Origin: Mammaliicoccus sciuri
GTDB lineage: Bacteria; Bacillota; Bacilli; Staphylococcales; Staphylococcaceae
Direction of reading: 5' to 3'
Assembly (NCBI RefSeq): GCF_025561425.1
Contig: NZ_CP094824.1
Span: forward strand, 434,001 to 498,000
Length of the DNA stretch: 64,000 nucleotides
Shown here in pieces: positions 17,582-26,105 of the stretch; positions within the stretch are counted from its first letter, which is position 1; every line of letters begins with the position of its first letter. The translations under genes and the position numbers were made by a program. Below the pieces are notes generated by a model, which worked only from the letters and a program-made list of their open reading frames with translations, was not told the DNA's origin and made no database searches.

Positions 17582-17780
17582 TTGTCAATAAAATCTGACT
17601 ATTTTATTAGGGATTAATATTAAAATAATGTACTATTTGTGAACATTTGTAAGATGATATAAAAAATTGAATGTCATGCTTGTTAAATCGGATTTATGTA
17701 AGTGTGATTTGATTAATAATATTATTGAAATATATTAAAATAAGGTGGATGGATTGAGGTATTATGTTGGCGGAGATTTC

Positions 17781-17966
17781 TAGACCGTTACGTGGGAATT
17801 GTCAGTCCAGAAACGGGAAATATGTACCGATAAAATAAATTACCGGTCCAGAAATGAGGATTACCAGACCGATAAATAAAATTATCGACCCGAAAACGAG
17901 ATTATCAGGCCGATAAATAAAAATAGCGACCCGAAAACGGGATTTGCAGGCCGATAAAAATAATTA
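17781..17966. repeat. Tandem intergenic repeat, right copy of the pair around the yxe-type operon
   Basis: About four and a half units of roughly 41 bp. Units share GACCCGAAAACGRGATT and GGCCGATAAA, drifting from GTCCAGAAA types on the left to GACCCGAAAA types on the right. The last half unit is used as the left arm of the next terminator. Same family and orientation as 11935-12050. Spacing is too irregular and units too palindromic for a CRISPR array. Confidence 0.7.
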
Positions 17967-17995
17967 GCGACCCGAAAACATTGTTTTCGGGTCGC
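17967..17995 (-). terminator. Terminator built from the tandem repeat
   Basis: Perfect hairpin GCGACCCGAAAAC (17967-17979) with GTTTTCGGGTCGC (17983-17995). Seven nt past the stop of the leftward acetyltransferase gene. Its left arm is the end of the tandem repeat. Confidence 0.75.
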
Positions 17996-18002
17996 TCAAT
18001 CT

Positions 18003-18578
18003 TTAAGATTCAATCAATTTTTCGTTATGTAAATTAATATAATATACTTCGTTATCTGTCCATTCATCAAATTCATATATAAAGTTCTTTCTCAATACTT
18101 CAAATTCAAATCCTAATTTTTTAATGAGCTTTTTAGAAGGTTCGTTATCTACATTAATATGTGTTTCTATGCGATGAAGTTTTAATGTTTTATAACATTG
18201 ATTAATGATTTCTTTCATAGCTTCATATGCATAACCTTGATTCCAAAATTGATTGTGCAAGAAATAGCCACATTCTCCCCATTGGAAGTCTGATCTGCTT
18301 AATACTTTAATATCCAGCATGCCTACATGTTTGCCATTTTCTAAAAATATACCAAATATAAACGTATCATCTTGTTTAATGAGTTCTTGTTGTTTATCAA
18401 CGAGTTCTTTAAACCAAGTTTCGTCACATTCCTCCATGTTGATTTTTCCATTGTCATGTTTATATTGTGAAGGGTAGCGATTTTCAAAGCCTTCAATCCA
18501 ACCTTTGTGGTCATCATAGTTTAAAGGTCGAATCGTCAACCTATTCGTACGGAATGTTAATTCTTTATCTGTATACAT
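18003..18578 (-). CDS. GNAT-family N-acetyltransferase (RimJ/RimL type)
   Basis: 191 residues. Acetyltransf_3-like: N-terminal FRTNRLTIRPL, central GECGYFLHNQFWNQGYAYEAM with the acetyl-CoA-binding loop, and HRIETHINVDNEPSKKLIKKLGF. Acetyl acceptor unknown. RBS AAAGGGG 7 nt before ATG. Stands alone, divergent from the AraC-family gene. Confidence 0.85.
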   Translation of the reverse strand: MYTDKELTFRTNRLTIRPLNYDDHKGWIEGFENRYPSQYKHDNGKINMEECDETWFKELVDKQQELIKQDDTFIFGIFLENGKHVGMLDIKVLSRSDFQWGECGYFLHNQFWNQGYAYEAMKEIINQCYKTLKLHRIETHINVDNEPSKKLIKKLGFEFEVLRKNFIYEFDEWTDNEVYYINLHNEKLIES

Positions 18579-18783
18579 TAAAAATCCCCTTTGTAAAAAT
18601 ATGTATAATTAATCATATTATATACTTTAATTTCCTAGGTTTATAGAGGAAACTTACAATAACGATGCATGCTATTCATGGATTATTAGAGGTAATGAAT
18701 ACTATCCGATATAATTTGGTTATATAACGTCGAGTAAATATTATAGTAATAAATTATGATTAACCATGTAAGGAGGGAATGGA

Positions 18784-19656
18784 ATGATAGATGATTTAAA
18801 TAAAGCATTAGATTATATTGAAGATAATTTAACAAATGACTTATCTATTGAAAATATTGCTAAATATGTATGTATATCGGATTATCACTTTCGGAAAATA
18901 TTTCAGGCAATATCTGGTATGCCCTTGAGTGAATATATTAAAAAGCGTAAATTGTCATCAGCTAATGTTGATTTAAAAAATGGTGAATCTGTTACAGAAG
19001 TAGCCTTTAAATATGGTTATCATTCAGTAGATGGATTTAGTCGCGCATTTAAAAATTGGACAGGTTCTTTGCCATCAAATGCGATTCATCTTGCAAGTAT
19101 AAAATCATTCCCTAAACTTACTTTTACGCTAAGTATAAGAGGAGGTATAGATATGGAATACAGAATTGAAAATAAACCTGCTATTAAATTTGGCGGTGTT
19201 TCAACAAAGATACCTATGCAATTTGAAGGTGTAAATCAAAGTATTGTAGAGCTTGCAAATAGTATTTCAAACGAACAAAAATCATATATGCATACACTTA
19301 ATAATATTGAACCAAAAGAAGTATTAAATATTTCTTATGATGCTGATGCATATTTTGAAAAAGAAGAAGGATACTTAACTCATATGATTGGTGTAATTAC
19401 TGATAAAGTAGAAATAAATCGTGAGTTATTAGATGTTTTTGAAGTTGAAGCACATACTTGGGCTGTATTTCCTAATGAAGGACATTTCCCATCTACAATG
19501 CAAAATACTATGGCAAGCATTTATGCAGAATGGCTACCATCTTCTGGGTATGAATTAGAAGATGTACCAAATTTCTCATTTACAAAAATGAATAGCCAGG
19601 AAGAAACAGCTTACAGTGAAATTTGGATAGCAGTTAGAAGTATAGAAAAAGTCTAG
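18784..19656 (+). CDS. AraC-family regulator with GyrI-like effector domain
   Basis: 290 residues. Two AraC helix-turn-helix units fill residues 1-100 (LSIENIAKYVCISDYHFRKI and VTEVAFKYGYHSVDGFSRAF). A GyrI-like small-molecule-binding domain follows from about 120 (MEYRIENKPAIKFGGVST) to the end. The layout is that of Rob/SoxS-like drug or stress sensors in Firmicutes. RBS AAGGAGGG 8 nt upstream. No target gene is obvious in the neighbourhood. Confidence 0.9.
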   Translation: MIDDLNKALDYIEDNLTNDLSIENIAKYVCISDYHFRKIFQAISGMPLSEYIKKRKLSSANVDLKNGESVTEVAFKYGYHSVDGFSRAFKNWTGSLPSNAIHLASIKSFPKLTFTLSIRGGIDMEYRIENKPAIKFGGVSTKIPMQFEGVNQSIVELANSISNEQKSYMHTLNNIEPKEVLNISYDADAYFEKEEGYLTHMIGVITDKVEINRELLDVFEVEAHTWAVFPNEGHFPSTMQNTMASIYAEWLPSSGYELEDVPNFSFTKMNSQEETAYSEIWIAVRSIEKV

Positions 19657-19674
19657 GGTGCCATACCCTAGACT
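19650..19674 (+). terminator. Terminator overlapping the AraC-gene stop codon
   Basis: GTCTAGGGT (19651-19659) pairs with ACCCTAGAC (19665-19673), followed by TTTTTCT. The TAG stop codon of the AraC-family gene lies within the left arm. Confidence 0.8.
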
Positions 19675-19682
19675 TTTTCTCA

Positions 19683-20671
19683 TCAATAAGCTTTTTCTAT
19701 ATTATCTAATTGTTTAATTGTTGAACTAATACCACCAGAACCGAAGAACCATGTATTGGAATCAAATTTCAGTATATTTTTATTTTTGATTGCACTGACG
19801 TTTTTTATGACTGGATTTTTAAGTTCTTGTGGTAACCCTTTAGAATCATCATCTGTTCTATTTATATAGAAGATTTTGTCTGGATTCTTTTCAGCAATAT
19901 ATTCATATGACACTAACTATCCGCTTGAGTTCGCTGGCATGTCAGGGTCAATATGCTTGATACCTAAATCACCACTTAAGAAGCCACCATATCTACCAGT
20001 TTTACCGTATGTCTTAATGCCTTTTTGATCAACATTGGCAAACATAACGGTATCATCATTCACTTTACTTTTTACAGATTTAACTTTTTGGTCGAGTTTC
20101 TTTATGAGTGATTGAGTTTCATTTTCTTTATCGAATATTTTTCCAATATTTTGTGCGTTTTCCTTAATAGATTCTATGTAACGATCATCATCTGGGCTCA
20201 CGTAAAGTACTTTTGCATTTGGCGCAGCTTTTTTAAATTCTTTTAAGTTTTTAGTATAAGCTTGCCTAAATGATATTAAAATTAAATCCGGATTTTCTTC
20301 AGCAATTTTTCAAAATTAGGTCTACCAGGATTTCCTAAATTGGTATATTTATCATTTTTAAACTCTGATAAATAACTTGGTAAGAAATCACCATTTGGAC
20401 CTTTAGGAATAGCTGTTATATGTTTTTGTAATTTCAAATCTTTCATAATATCTAAAGCCCCATAATCCATGACAATAACTTTTTTAGGATTCTTAGGTAT
20501 TGTTACAGTTTCCGTTTTTTTCTTGCCTCTATTATGATCTTTATTCTTTTCTTTATATTCAAAAGTCTTCTTAATTGTTACAGTATCTTTATGACTGACT
20601 TCATCTTTACTATTACTACACGCAGATAATAATAAAAGTACACAAACGATGATGGTAATATACTTTTTCAT
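19683..20671 (-). pseudogene. Siderophore ABC transporter substrate-binding lipoprotein, broken
   Basis: About 330 codons in three pieces. Piece one (20671-20282) has a signal peptide and lipobox LLLLSACS, then IPKNPKKVIVMDYGALDIM, typical of FeuA/YclQ/SirA-like iron-siderophore receptors. The frame is lost at an A-run (minus strand, about 20308-20312), where one A is missing between FE and KIAEENPDLI. Piece two runs to a TAG at 19917-19919 in SSG-stop-LVSYEYIAEKNPDKIFYI; piece three continues in the same frame to the end. So there is one frameshift plus one nonsense codon. No permease or ATPase gene lies beside it. Confidence 0.85.
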
Positions 20672-20692
20672 GATTGCCTCCCATTTTATAAT

Positions 20693-20707
20693 TGATAAAA
20701 TTTCTCA
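20693..20707 (-). promoter_or_regulatory. Fur-box-like palindrome
   Basis: The 15-mer TGATAAAATTTCTCA fits the 7-1-7 Fur pattern TGATAAT-N-ATTATCA at 11 of 14 positions and lies inside a longer inverted repeat ATAATTGA/TCAATTAT. It is 22 bp upstream of the broken siderophore-binding gene, as expected for iron control. Confidence 0.45.
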
Positions 20708-20759
20708 ATTATACAAAATAATTTAAGAATAACAAGTGCTATTTTTAAAATCTAGTGAT

Positions 20760-20784
20760 GTTTTAATAAACATAAGACGGGAAC
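20760..20784 (+). promoter_or_regulatory. SigB promoter
   Basis: GTTTTA-N13-GGGAAC, close to the staphylococcal SigB consensus GTTTAA-N12..15-GGGWAW. It lies 36 bp before the start of a general-stress-protein gene, which supports the call. Confidence 0.7.
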
Positions 20785-20819
20785 ATTAATAATATAAAAT
20801 AGAAATGGGGGATTTATTC

Positions 20820-21152
20820 ATGACAGTCGTAAAAAGTTATATCAATGATGAAACATTGGAAAATGACATTAACAAGCTGAAAGAACTAAATATTAACCCA
20901 CCAGATATTTTTGTACTATCACATGACGATGACAGAACAGCACGAATCGTTGAGCATACAGACTATGATAATATAGATTACAACAACAAAGACTTAGGTC
21001 GAACATTTGATAAACAAGGTGACGAACTAAGAGCTAAATTAATAGAAATAGGTTTGTCCAAAGAACAAGCAGAAGATTATGAAGAAAAAATGGACGAAGG
21101 AAAAGTATTCCTAATTTCCAAAGACGACAAAGCAAAAGAAGTATTAGAATAA
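20820..21152 (+). CDS. General stress protein (YflT/GSP17M-like)
   Basis: 110 residues. Resembles the general stress protein 17M domain found in YflT-type proteins: an N-terminal beta-alpha unit (VVKSYINDETLENDINKL), DIFVLSHDDDRTARI in the middle and an acidic helical C-terminus ending KAKEVLE. Cytoplasmic, no membrane segment; molecular function unknown. ATG 20820 is preferred because ATGGGGG at 20805-20811 serves as its ribosome site. SigB promoter upstream, strong terminator downstream. Confidence 0.8.
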   Translation: MTVVKSYINDETLENDINKLKELNINPPDIFVLSHDDDRTARIVEHTDYDNIDYNNKDLGRTFDKQGDELRAKLIEIGLSKEQAEDYEEKMDEGKVFLISKDDKAKEVLE

Positions 21153-21197
21153 AGTATATATTAAACCCCAACTCGAAAATATCGGGTTGGGGTTTTT
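21126..21197 (+). repeat. 3' end and terminator of the stress gene, copy 1 of a 72-bp direct repeat
   Basis: These 72 bp cover the last nine codons of the stress gene and its terminator (AACCCCAAC 21164-21172 with GTTGGGGTT 21186-21194, then T5). The same 72 bp, 70 identical, reappear at 22508-22579 beyond the MFS gene. Confidence 0.85.
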
Positions 21198-21277
21198 AAT
21201 ACCTATATAATTACTTATTCCACATATAGAATAATTTGTATATAATTAAAGTAAGTCATTATACGGTGGTATGCACT

Positions 21278-22498
21278 ATGAAGAAAAACTATATATTTAT
21301 TATTTTATTTACCTTTTTTAGCATTATTGGCAGTAAATTATTTACATTTGCGCTTTCATTTCATGTTTTAAAGATAACAGGAAGTGTACAAGCATTTTCT
21401 AATATTATGATTATATATTCGCTCATATTTATTTTGGGTAGCACTACTATCGGATATTATATAGATAAGATTAATAAAAAAGCATTTATAATATCTATGC
21501 AGTGCATTTCGATTTTCTCAATTATAAGTATTTACTTAATACCAAATAGTTTAAACCAACTTCTATACATATACATAATTGTAATCATTTTAACAGTCAC
21601 AGATATGGCTGTATCACTCACTTTTAACAGTGGTTTGTTAAGTTTAGTAAGTGAACGTTTTATAGATCAAACAGTTTCATATAGAAACGTCATTCAGAAT
21701 GTATTACAAATAGGTGCTCCAATTTTAGGTGGAATAGTATACGCTTATTTCGATATTAAGACTTTTATGATTATTATGTTTGTAACTGAGCTCATTTCAT
21801 TAATAATAGTGCTTAATATTGCGTTTAATAAAGGTCCGGCAAATAAAGTCTATGAAGAAGCTAAGGATACATTCTTTAACAGCTATAAAGTCGTATTTAA
21901 ATTTTTGAAATCAAATAAAGATATATTTTTAATTCTATTATCAGGTTCTATCATTAACTTTATGTTTGGTTTCGTTACGATAGGCATTCCAGGAAGTTTT
22001 GTCACTATATTTAATATGAATTCTAAACAATTAGGAATCATTGAAACAGGATTTCCTCTAGCAGGTATATTGTTTGGTTTGATTTATCCTAAGTTAAAGA
22101 ATAAAGGAACACTTGTAGCAAATATGCAAGTTGCCATGATTACTTTAGCTGTGGGAATACTCATATTATGTATTCCGTTTATAACAGATTTATATAATTT
22201 ATCGATACTTGTAATATATTTTATAAGTATATTTATTATCGGAAGCGGCGTTGTACTGAGTAATGTACCGATAAACATTTATGTACAAAAAAATGTACCA
22301 GAGCAAATAAAAGGTAAATATTTAGCATTGTCACAAACAATGTCACAAGTAATGATGCCTTTTGGAATTTTAGTTGCAGGTATACTCTTTGACTTTAATT
22401 CAGTATTCTATATTATTTCGTTCAGTATTACAGCAATATTATGCTTTATCTTGGCATATCTTTACACATTTATCAAAAAACATGACGGTGTAATTTGA
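21278..22498 (+). CDS. Major facilitator superfamily transporter
   Basis: 406 residues, about 12 membrane segments. MFS_3-like drug/metabolite exporter: the loop between segments 2 and 3 reads GYYIDKINKKAFI, a weak form of the GxxxD/R motif. Start ATG 21278 has GGTGGT 7 nt upstream; the longer reading has none. The gene is bracketed by a 72-bp direct repeat of the neighbour's 3' end and is more AT-rich than the core genes here, so it looks like a later insertion. Substrate unknown. Confidence 0.8.
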   Translation: MKKNYIFIILFTFFSIIGSKLFTFALSFHVLKITGSVQAFSNIMIIYSLIFILGSTTIGYYIDKINKKAFIISMQCISIFSIISIYLIPNSLNQLLYIYIIVIILTVTDMAVSLTFNSGLLSLVSERFIDQTVSYRNVIQNVLQIGAPILGGIVYAYFDIKTFMIIMFVTELISLIIVLNIAFNKGPANKVYEEAKDTFFNSYKVVFKFLKSNKDIFLILLSGSIINFMFGFVTIGIPGSFVTIFNMNSKQLGIIETGFPLAGILFGLIYPKLKNKGTLVANMQVAMITLAVGILILCIPFITDLYNLSILVIYFISIFIIGSGVVLSNVPINIYVQKNVPEQIKGKYLALSQTMSQVMMPFGILVAGILFDFNSVFYIISFSITAILCFILAYLYTFIKKHDGVI

Positions 22499-22507
22499 TA
22501 CATTATT

Positions 22508-22579
22508 GACAAAGCAAAAGAAGTTTTAGAATAAAGTATGTATTAAACCCCAACTCGAAAATATCGGGTTGGGGTTTTT
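22508..22579 (+). repeat. Copy 2 of the 72-bp direct repeat (gene tail plus terminator)
   Basis: Repeats 21126-21197 with two substitutions, including the codons for DKAKEVLE and stop and the whole terminator. It starts 9 nt after the MFS stop codon and gives that gene a terminator. Confidence 0.85.
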
Positions 22580-22726
22580 GAATTCATTGGAATGATTACT
22601 ATTAAACAAAAGTAATAAAAACAAATAAATGTTTTATTTAATATTCCTTGTAATTGAAATTTAAAAGTGTAGGATGAAGGTGTATCATCTTATGATACAT
22701 AATCTATATAAAGGGAGAGTAATCGA

Positions 22727-23278
22727 ATGAACAAATTTTCAAAAGTTTTTGTTTCAACCGGTTTAGCAGTAGCGACAGTATTTACGGTAGGCGCAGCGGG
22801 TAACGGTCATTCCGTTGATGCGGCGAGCAACAGTAATATGGATAGCCAAGCTTCTCAACCTTATACTTCTTATTACAATGGATATGTGAGTTATGATCCT
22901 GGATTTTTCATAACGGATACATTCAAAAAAGGATTTGAATCAGGTAATTTCACGTTAAATGGATATGAAACACCTGCACATGAAGATTATGCTAAAGAAC
23001 ATCAAGATGAGGCTAAAAATATAAATTTATATGATCAAAATTTAAATGTATATAGTAACTATGGTTTAGATGTTAATGCACAACCGACAAATGCAAATCA
23101 ATTTAATTTATCGATAGATGATGTTGTTGATTCTTACGGTACAGATTTCAGTAAATCAGGCAGTCCACGAAGTGTTGAAGGTCAATATTCTTGGAGTTTA
23201 AATGGTTATAAAATTGCCTTCACTTCTGACGAAACAGGTACTGTAACGAGAATTGATTTCTATACGATTGTTGAATAG
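22727..23278 (+). CDS. Secreted IsaB-family protein
   Basis: 183 residues. Signal peptide with probable cleavage at about VDAAS (residue 33). The mature part follows immunodominant staphylococcal antigen B: YYNGYVSYDPGFFITDTFKKG, then NFTLNGYET, and a C-terminal YSWSLNGYKIAFT. IsaB is an extracellular nucleic-acid-binding protein in S. aureus. RBS AAAGGGAG. Its stop codon is 2 nt from the stop of the convergent thioredoxin-like gene and no terminator separates them. Confidence 0.75.
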   Translation: MNKFSKVFVSTGLAVATVFTVGAAGNGHSVDAASNSNMDSQASQPYTSYYNGYVSYDPGFFITDTFKKGFESGNFTLNGYETPAHEDYAKEHQDEAKNINLYDQNLNVYSNYGLDVNAQPTNANQFNLSIDDVVDSYGTDFSKSGSPRSVEGQYSWSLNGYKIAFTSDETGTVTRIDFYTIVE

Positions 23279-23280
23279 TG

Positions 23281-23595
23281 TTATAGATTGTTAAATTGTT
23301 CTATACGATATTGAAGTTCATCAAAGTCTATTATACGGGCTTGTCGGTGAACTTCTTTTTGGTTGTAATAAAGTAATACGACAGGTGAAGTGAATAAATT
23401 TAATTGTCCGACTGCTTCTGGCATTTGGTTAGCAACAATTTCGTATGCTGGAATGTCATAGTCTTCCGCCATTTTTTGTACGATTGGATGATCCACTTTA
23501 CATACCGAACAATTCTGGCTAGATACGTAGATTAGTGTGAATGTATGTGCATCAATCTGTTTATTTAATTCATCAAAAGTTGTGATGATTTTCAT
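23281..23595 (-). CDS. Thioredoxin-family protein
   Basis: 104 residues, single thioredoxin fold, cytoplasmic. Active site is CSVC near residue 29, in FTLIYVSSQNCSVC. The cis-Pro segment is LFTSPVVLLYYN. YdbP-like thioredoxin of Bacillus is the nearest type I recognise. RBS AGGAG 7 nt upstream. Monocistronic. Confidence 0.85.
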   Translation of the reverse strand: MKIITTFDELNKQIDAHTFTLIYVSSQNCSVCKVDHPIVQKMAEDYDIPAYEIVANQMPEAVGQLNLFTSPVVLLYYNQKEVHRQARIIDFDELQYRIEQFNNL

Positions 23596-23666
23596 GAAAT
23601 TTAGCTCCTATCATTTAATTATAATGGCAAATATTATACCATTATATGAGAAAAGGAGGAAAAAAT

Positions 23667-23870
23667 ATGTTTGGTAACAAAGATAATGATTCAAAAGATA
23701 ATATTCGATTTTTTGTTAAATCGGTAGATAATGTTAAAGGATTAGGTCGCATTTCGATTCTTGTTGATCGTGAAACAGGTGTTAATTATATCAATGCTTG
23801 GGTGGGTACAGGCAGTGGTTTAACGCCATTGTTAGATGAAAATGGAAAACCTGTAATAGATAAAGTTTAA
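23667..23870 (+). CDS. Small protein of the DUF6440 type
   Basis: 67 residues. A charged N-terminus is followed by a compact domain with ISILVDRETGVNYINAWVG, GSGLTPLLDENGKPV, the pattern I associate with DUF6440. No signal or membrane segment. ATG 23667 has AAAGGAGG 7 nt upstream. Ends 34 nt before the lysozyme-like gene and may be co-transcribed with it. Function unknown. Confidence 0.7.
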   Translation: MFGNKDNDSKDNIRFFVKSVDNVKGLGRISILVDRETGVNYINAWVGTGSGLTPLLDENGKPVIDKV

Positions 23871-23903
23871 TAAAATATGCATCAAAGACAAAGGAGTATA
23901 GAA

Positions 23904-24683
23904 ATGTCTAGAAGATTTCTAAAAATGATGATAACAGTTGTGACGATGATGCTTATCATTAATGTATCATCTGAAAAAGTAGAAGCGGCCCAAGAAGAGG
24001 GGACGATGGGTCATGGTTATAAGAAATACATAGAAAATGAAAATCAAAATACTTTTAGAAACAAACAAGAAATAGAGGAATCTTCGACAGTAGCTAAAGA
24101 TGATTCAATACTTGATTTATCAGAATGGCAAGGAGAATTAACATCAGCACAAGTTAAAAAGCTTAAAGCCAATTATGATTTTATTATTTTAAGAGCACAA
24201 TATGGTTCAGACTATAAAGATGCAGCATTTGATACAAATTCAAAATTACTTTCTGCCAATAATATGAAGTATGGTGTTTATACATATAGTATGTATGAAA
24301 ATGCAAGTGAAGCAAGAACAGAAGCGAAATCGCTATATAATAGAGCGCCTAATGCAAGTTTTTATATCAATGATTATGAGGAAGAATCAGTTGCTTCAGG
24401 AGATACAAATGCAAGTACACTCGCTTGGTTGAATGAAATGAGGAAGTATTCAGGCGATAAGAAAGTATTACTATACTCTTATGAAGACTTTATGGTTAAT
24501 CATACAGCGAATGCTGTTGGTTCTTATGATGGTTACTGGTTAGCCTCATATCAAGAGACACAACCTGAAAGAGAGCATGTATTATGGCAATACACAGATA
24601 GTTACTATTCATCGGAACTTGATCAAAATGTCGATGCAAATGTACTAGGACCAAATGTGCAAACAAGCTGGTTTATAAATTAA
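23904..24683 (+). CDS. Secreted GH25-family lysozyme-like protein
   Basis: 259 residues. Signal peptide (about 1-28, cleavage near VEAAQ), a polar linker to about 70, then a glycoside hydrolase family 25 domain: ILDLSEWQGELT at its start, FIILRAQYGSD, GVYTYSMYENASEA, the acidic strand FYINDYEEES expected to carry the catalytic acid, and HVLWQYTD at the end. GH25 enzymes cleave peptidoglycan beta-1,4 bonds. No cell-wall-binding repeats. ATG 23904 chosen for AAGGAG 7 nt upstream. Confidence 0.85.
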   Translation: MSRRFLKMMITVVTMMLIINVSSEKVEAAQEEGTMGHGYKKYIENENQNTFRNKQEIEESSTVAKDDSILDLSEWQGELTSAQVKKLKANYDFIILRAQYGSDYKDAAFDTNSKLLSANNMKYGVYTYSMYENASEARTEAKSLYNRAPNASFYINDYEEESVASGDTNASTLAWLNEMRKYSGDKKVLLYSYEDFMVNHTANAVGSYDGYWLASYQETQPEREHVLWQYTDSYYSSELDQNVDANVLGPNVQTSWFIN

Positions 24684-24690
24684 TGAGCAT

Positions 24691-24746
24691 AAAAAATTAG
24701 AACAGTTCCTAAGATTATTTTGGGAACTGTTCTTTTTCCATTATGG
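24691..24746. repeat. Lysozyme-gene terminator, copy 1 of a 56-bp direct repeat
   Basis: AGAACAGTTCC pairs with GGAACTGTTCT across a 12-nt loop, with A-run before and T-run after, so it can act in both directions. The full 56 bp recur at 26023-26078 with one substitution. Confidence 0.85.
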
Positions 24747-24884
24747 GACAGGGCCATAATGGACGATTGTTGTGAAATGGGTTTTAATTTGCGATTTTGT
24801 TCGTGCATGCTTGCCTAGGGTATGGTTCGAGCCAGTAGTCTCTCACGCATACTATCCCCACAGGCGTCAGCACTTACAAAATCG
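24738..24884. repeat. Nested palindromic intergenic element
   Basis: Two structures. CCATTATGG (24738-24746) pairs with CCATAATGG (24754-24762). Then a GC-richer element of about 95 bp has nested arms: CGATTTTGT (24792-24800) with ACAAAATCG (24876-24884), GTGC with GCAC, GCCT with AGGC, and GTATG with CATAC around the centre. It has no open frame. It looks like a mobile or RNA-forming intergenic repeat. 24885-25013 shows nothing further. Confidence 0.6.
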
Positions 24885-25013
24885 TTAAAAACTAACGCTT
24901 TATACAATAATAGAGTATTTTCGCATCATTTAATTAATCATCTTCAAAATAACTCTACGACTGAATATTAAAGTATAAATTCCTTTAAGCTATATTGTTC
25001 ATTCTATTTTCTA

Positions 25014-25421
25014 TTATGGTTGTAACTGCATAATAGCTCCAAAACTCTGTTGGCATGTAGTAAATGTTATAAATGAAATTAACTCACTTATTTCCGCATC
25101 TGATAATTCTTCTTTTAGTATTTTTATAGTATAGTTTGGAATATTTGTTCCTAATTTCATATAAACTTCAGTAAAACCAATACAGACTACTGATTTACTA
25201 TCGGTCAAATTGTTACTTGGTTTGCCCTTTGCTTTGCAATATAAACAACCATTTTTTTGTGCTAACATTCTACGTATTTCTTCTTTCAATTCTCGATTTA
25301 AAAAATGTGTTTCTTCTAGCGATTCACCTAGTTTACTCCAATTAGTCATTACTCTATTATTGTAACCAAGTAATTTTTGAAATGGAGTTTTTCCATATGC
25401 TGAGCCTTGAATTATAGTCAT
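25014..25421 (-). CDS. Carboxymuconolactone decarboxylase/AhpD-like protein
   Basis: 135 residues. CMD-type helical protein: LNRELKEEIRRMLAQKNGCLYCKAKGKP contains the CxxC redox pair of AhpD-like peroxidase partners, though the His usually found after it is replaced. ATG 25421 is chosen for GGAAAGGAG 6 nt upstream; a longer reading from 25508 overlaps the divergent promoter. Paired with an Lrp-type gene on the other strand, 110 bp apart. The pair sits between two copies of a terminator. Confidence 0.65.
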   Translation of the reverse strand: MTIIQGSAYGKTPFQKLLGYNNRVMTNWSKLGESLEETHFLNRELKEEIRRMLAQKNGCLYCKAKGKPSNNLTDSKSVVCIGFTEVYMKLGTNIPNYTIKILKEELSDAEISELISFITFTTCQQSFGAIMQLQP

Positions 25422-25531
25422 ATAACTTCTCCTTTCCATGTAATGAATTTTAATATAATAAAGCGATAAAATACATATGGAATTTAAGGTATAATATGTA
25501 TATATCAATAATTTTTAAAGGGATAGTGAGA

Positions 25532-25942
25532 ATGGACCTAACAGATAGAAAAATATTAAACATACTTGAAGAAAATAGCAAAACTTCTTTAAGTGACATA
25601 AGTAGAATGGTTAATTTATCTATACCATCTGTACGAGAGAGAATTAATAAAATGAAAGATTTGAATATAATAGAAAAATATACAATAGATATTAATTATA
25701 ACTCGCTTGGCTTTGGAATAGACGTAATTATTAATATTACTATAAAGAATAATCTTTACGCAGATTTTAAAACTTTCATAAAAAATCTGGATAATGTTGA
25801 ATTCTGCTATAGGATTTCAGGAGACAGTTGCTTTGTTTTTAAAATGCATTTTGAAACCATGGAAGCAGTTGAAGAATTTATTGATAAATCACAATACTAT
25901 GGGCATACTAAGACACAATTTATATTTTCAAGAACAATATAA
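25532..25942 (+). CDS. Lrp/AsnC-family transcriptional regulator
   Basis: 136 residues. N-terminal winged helix (LTDRKILNILEENSKTSLSD, LSIPSVRERINKMKDLNII) then an AsnC/RAM ligand domain (GFGIDVIINITIK, VEFCYRISGDSCFVFKMHFE). ATG 25532 is favoured by GGGATAGTGAG upstream. Divergent from the CMD-like gene, which it probably controls. Confidence 0.85.
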   Translation: MDLTDRKILNILEENSKTSLSDISRMVNLSIPSVRERINKMKDLNIIEKYTIDINYNSLGFGIDVIINITIKNNLYADFKTFIKNLDNVEFCYRISGDSCFVFKMHFETMEAVEEFIDKSQYYGHTKTQFIFSRTI

Positions 25943-26022
25943 AAAGAGAGGGTTACAGAAATCATAATAAATATAACTCACTTTACGATTATTAATTAAT
26001 AGTTATTTAGTATTATTTATCG

Positions 26023-26078
26023 AAAAAATTAGAACAATTCCTAAGATTATTTTGGGAACTGTTCTTTTTCCATTATGG
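26023..26078. repeat. Copy 2 of the 56-bp terminator repeat
   Basis: 55 of 56 bases match 24691-24746. It lies 28 bp beyond the stop of the leftward YdaT-like gene, so one bidirectional terminator once shared by the lysozyme gene and this gene appears to have been duplicated. Confidence 0.85.
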
Positions 26079-26105
26079 ATACATTTCTGATTATGTCTTC
26101 TGTCA

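Noticed and set aside
17781-17966. Regular repeats that might be a CRISPR array
   Set aside because: Units are degenerate, contiguous with no unique spacers, internally palindromic, and no cas genes are near.
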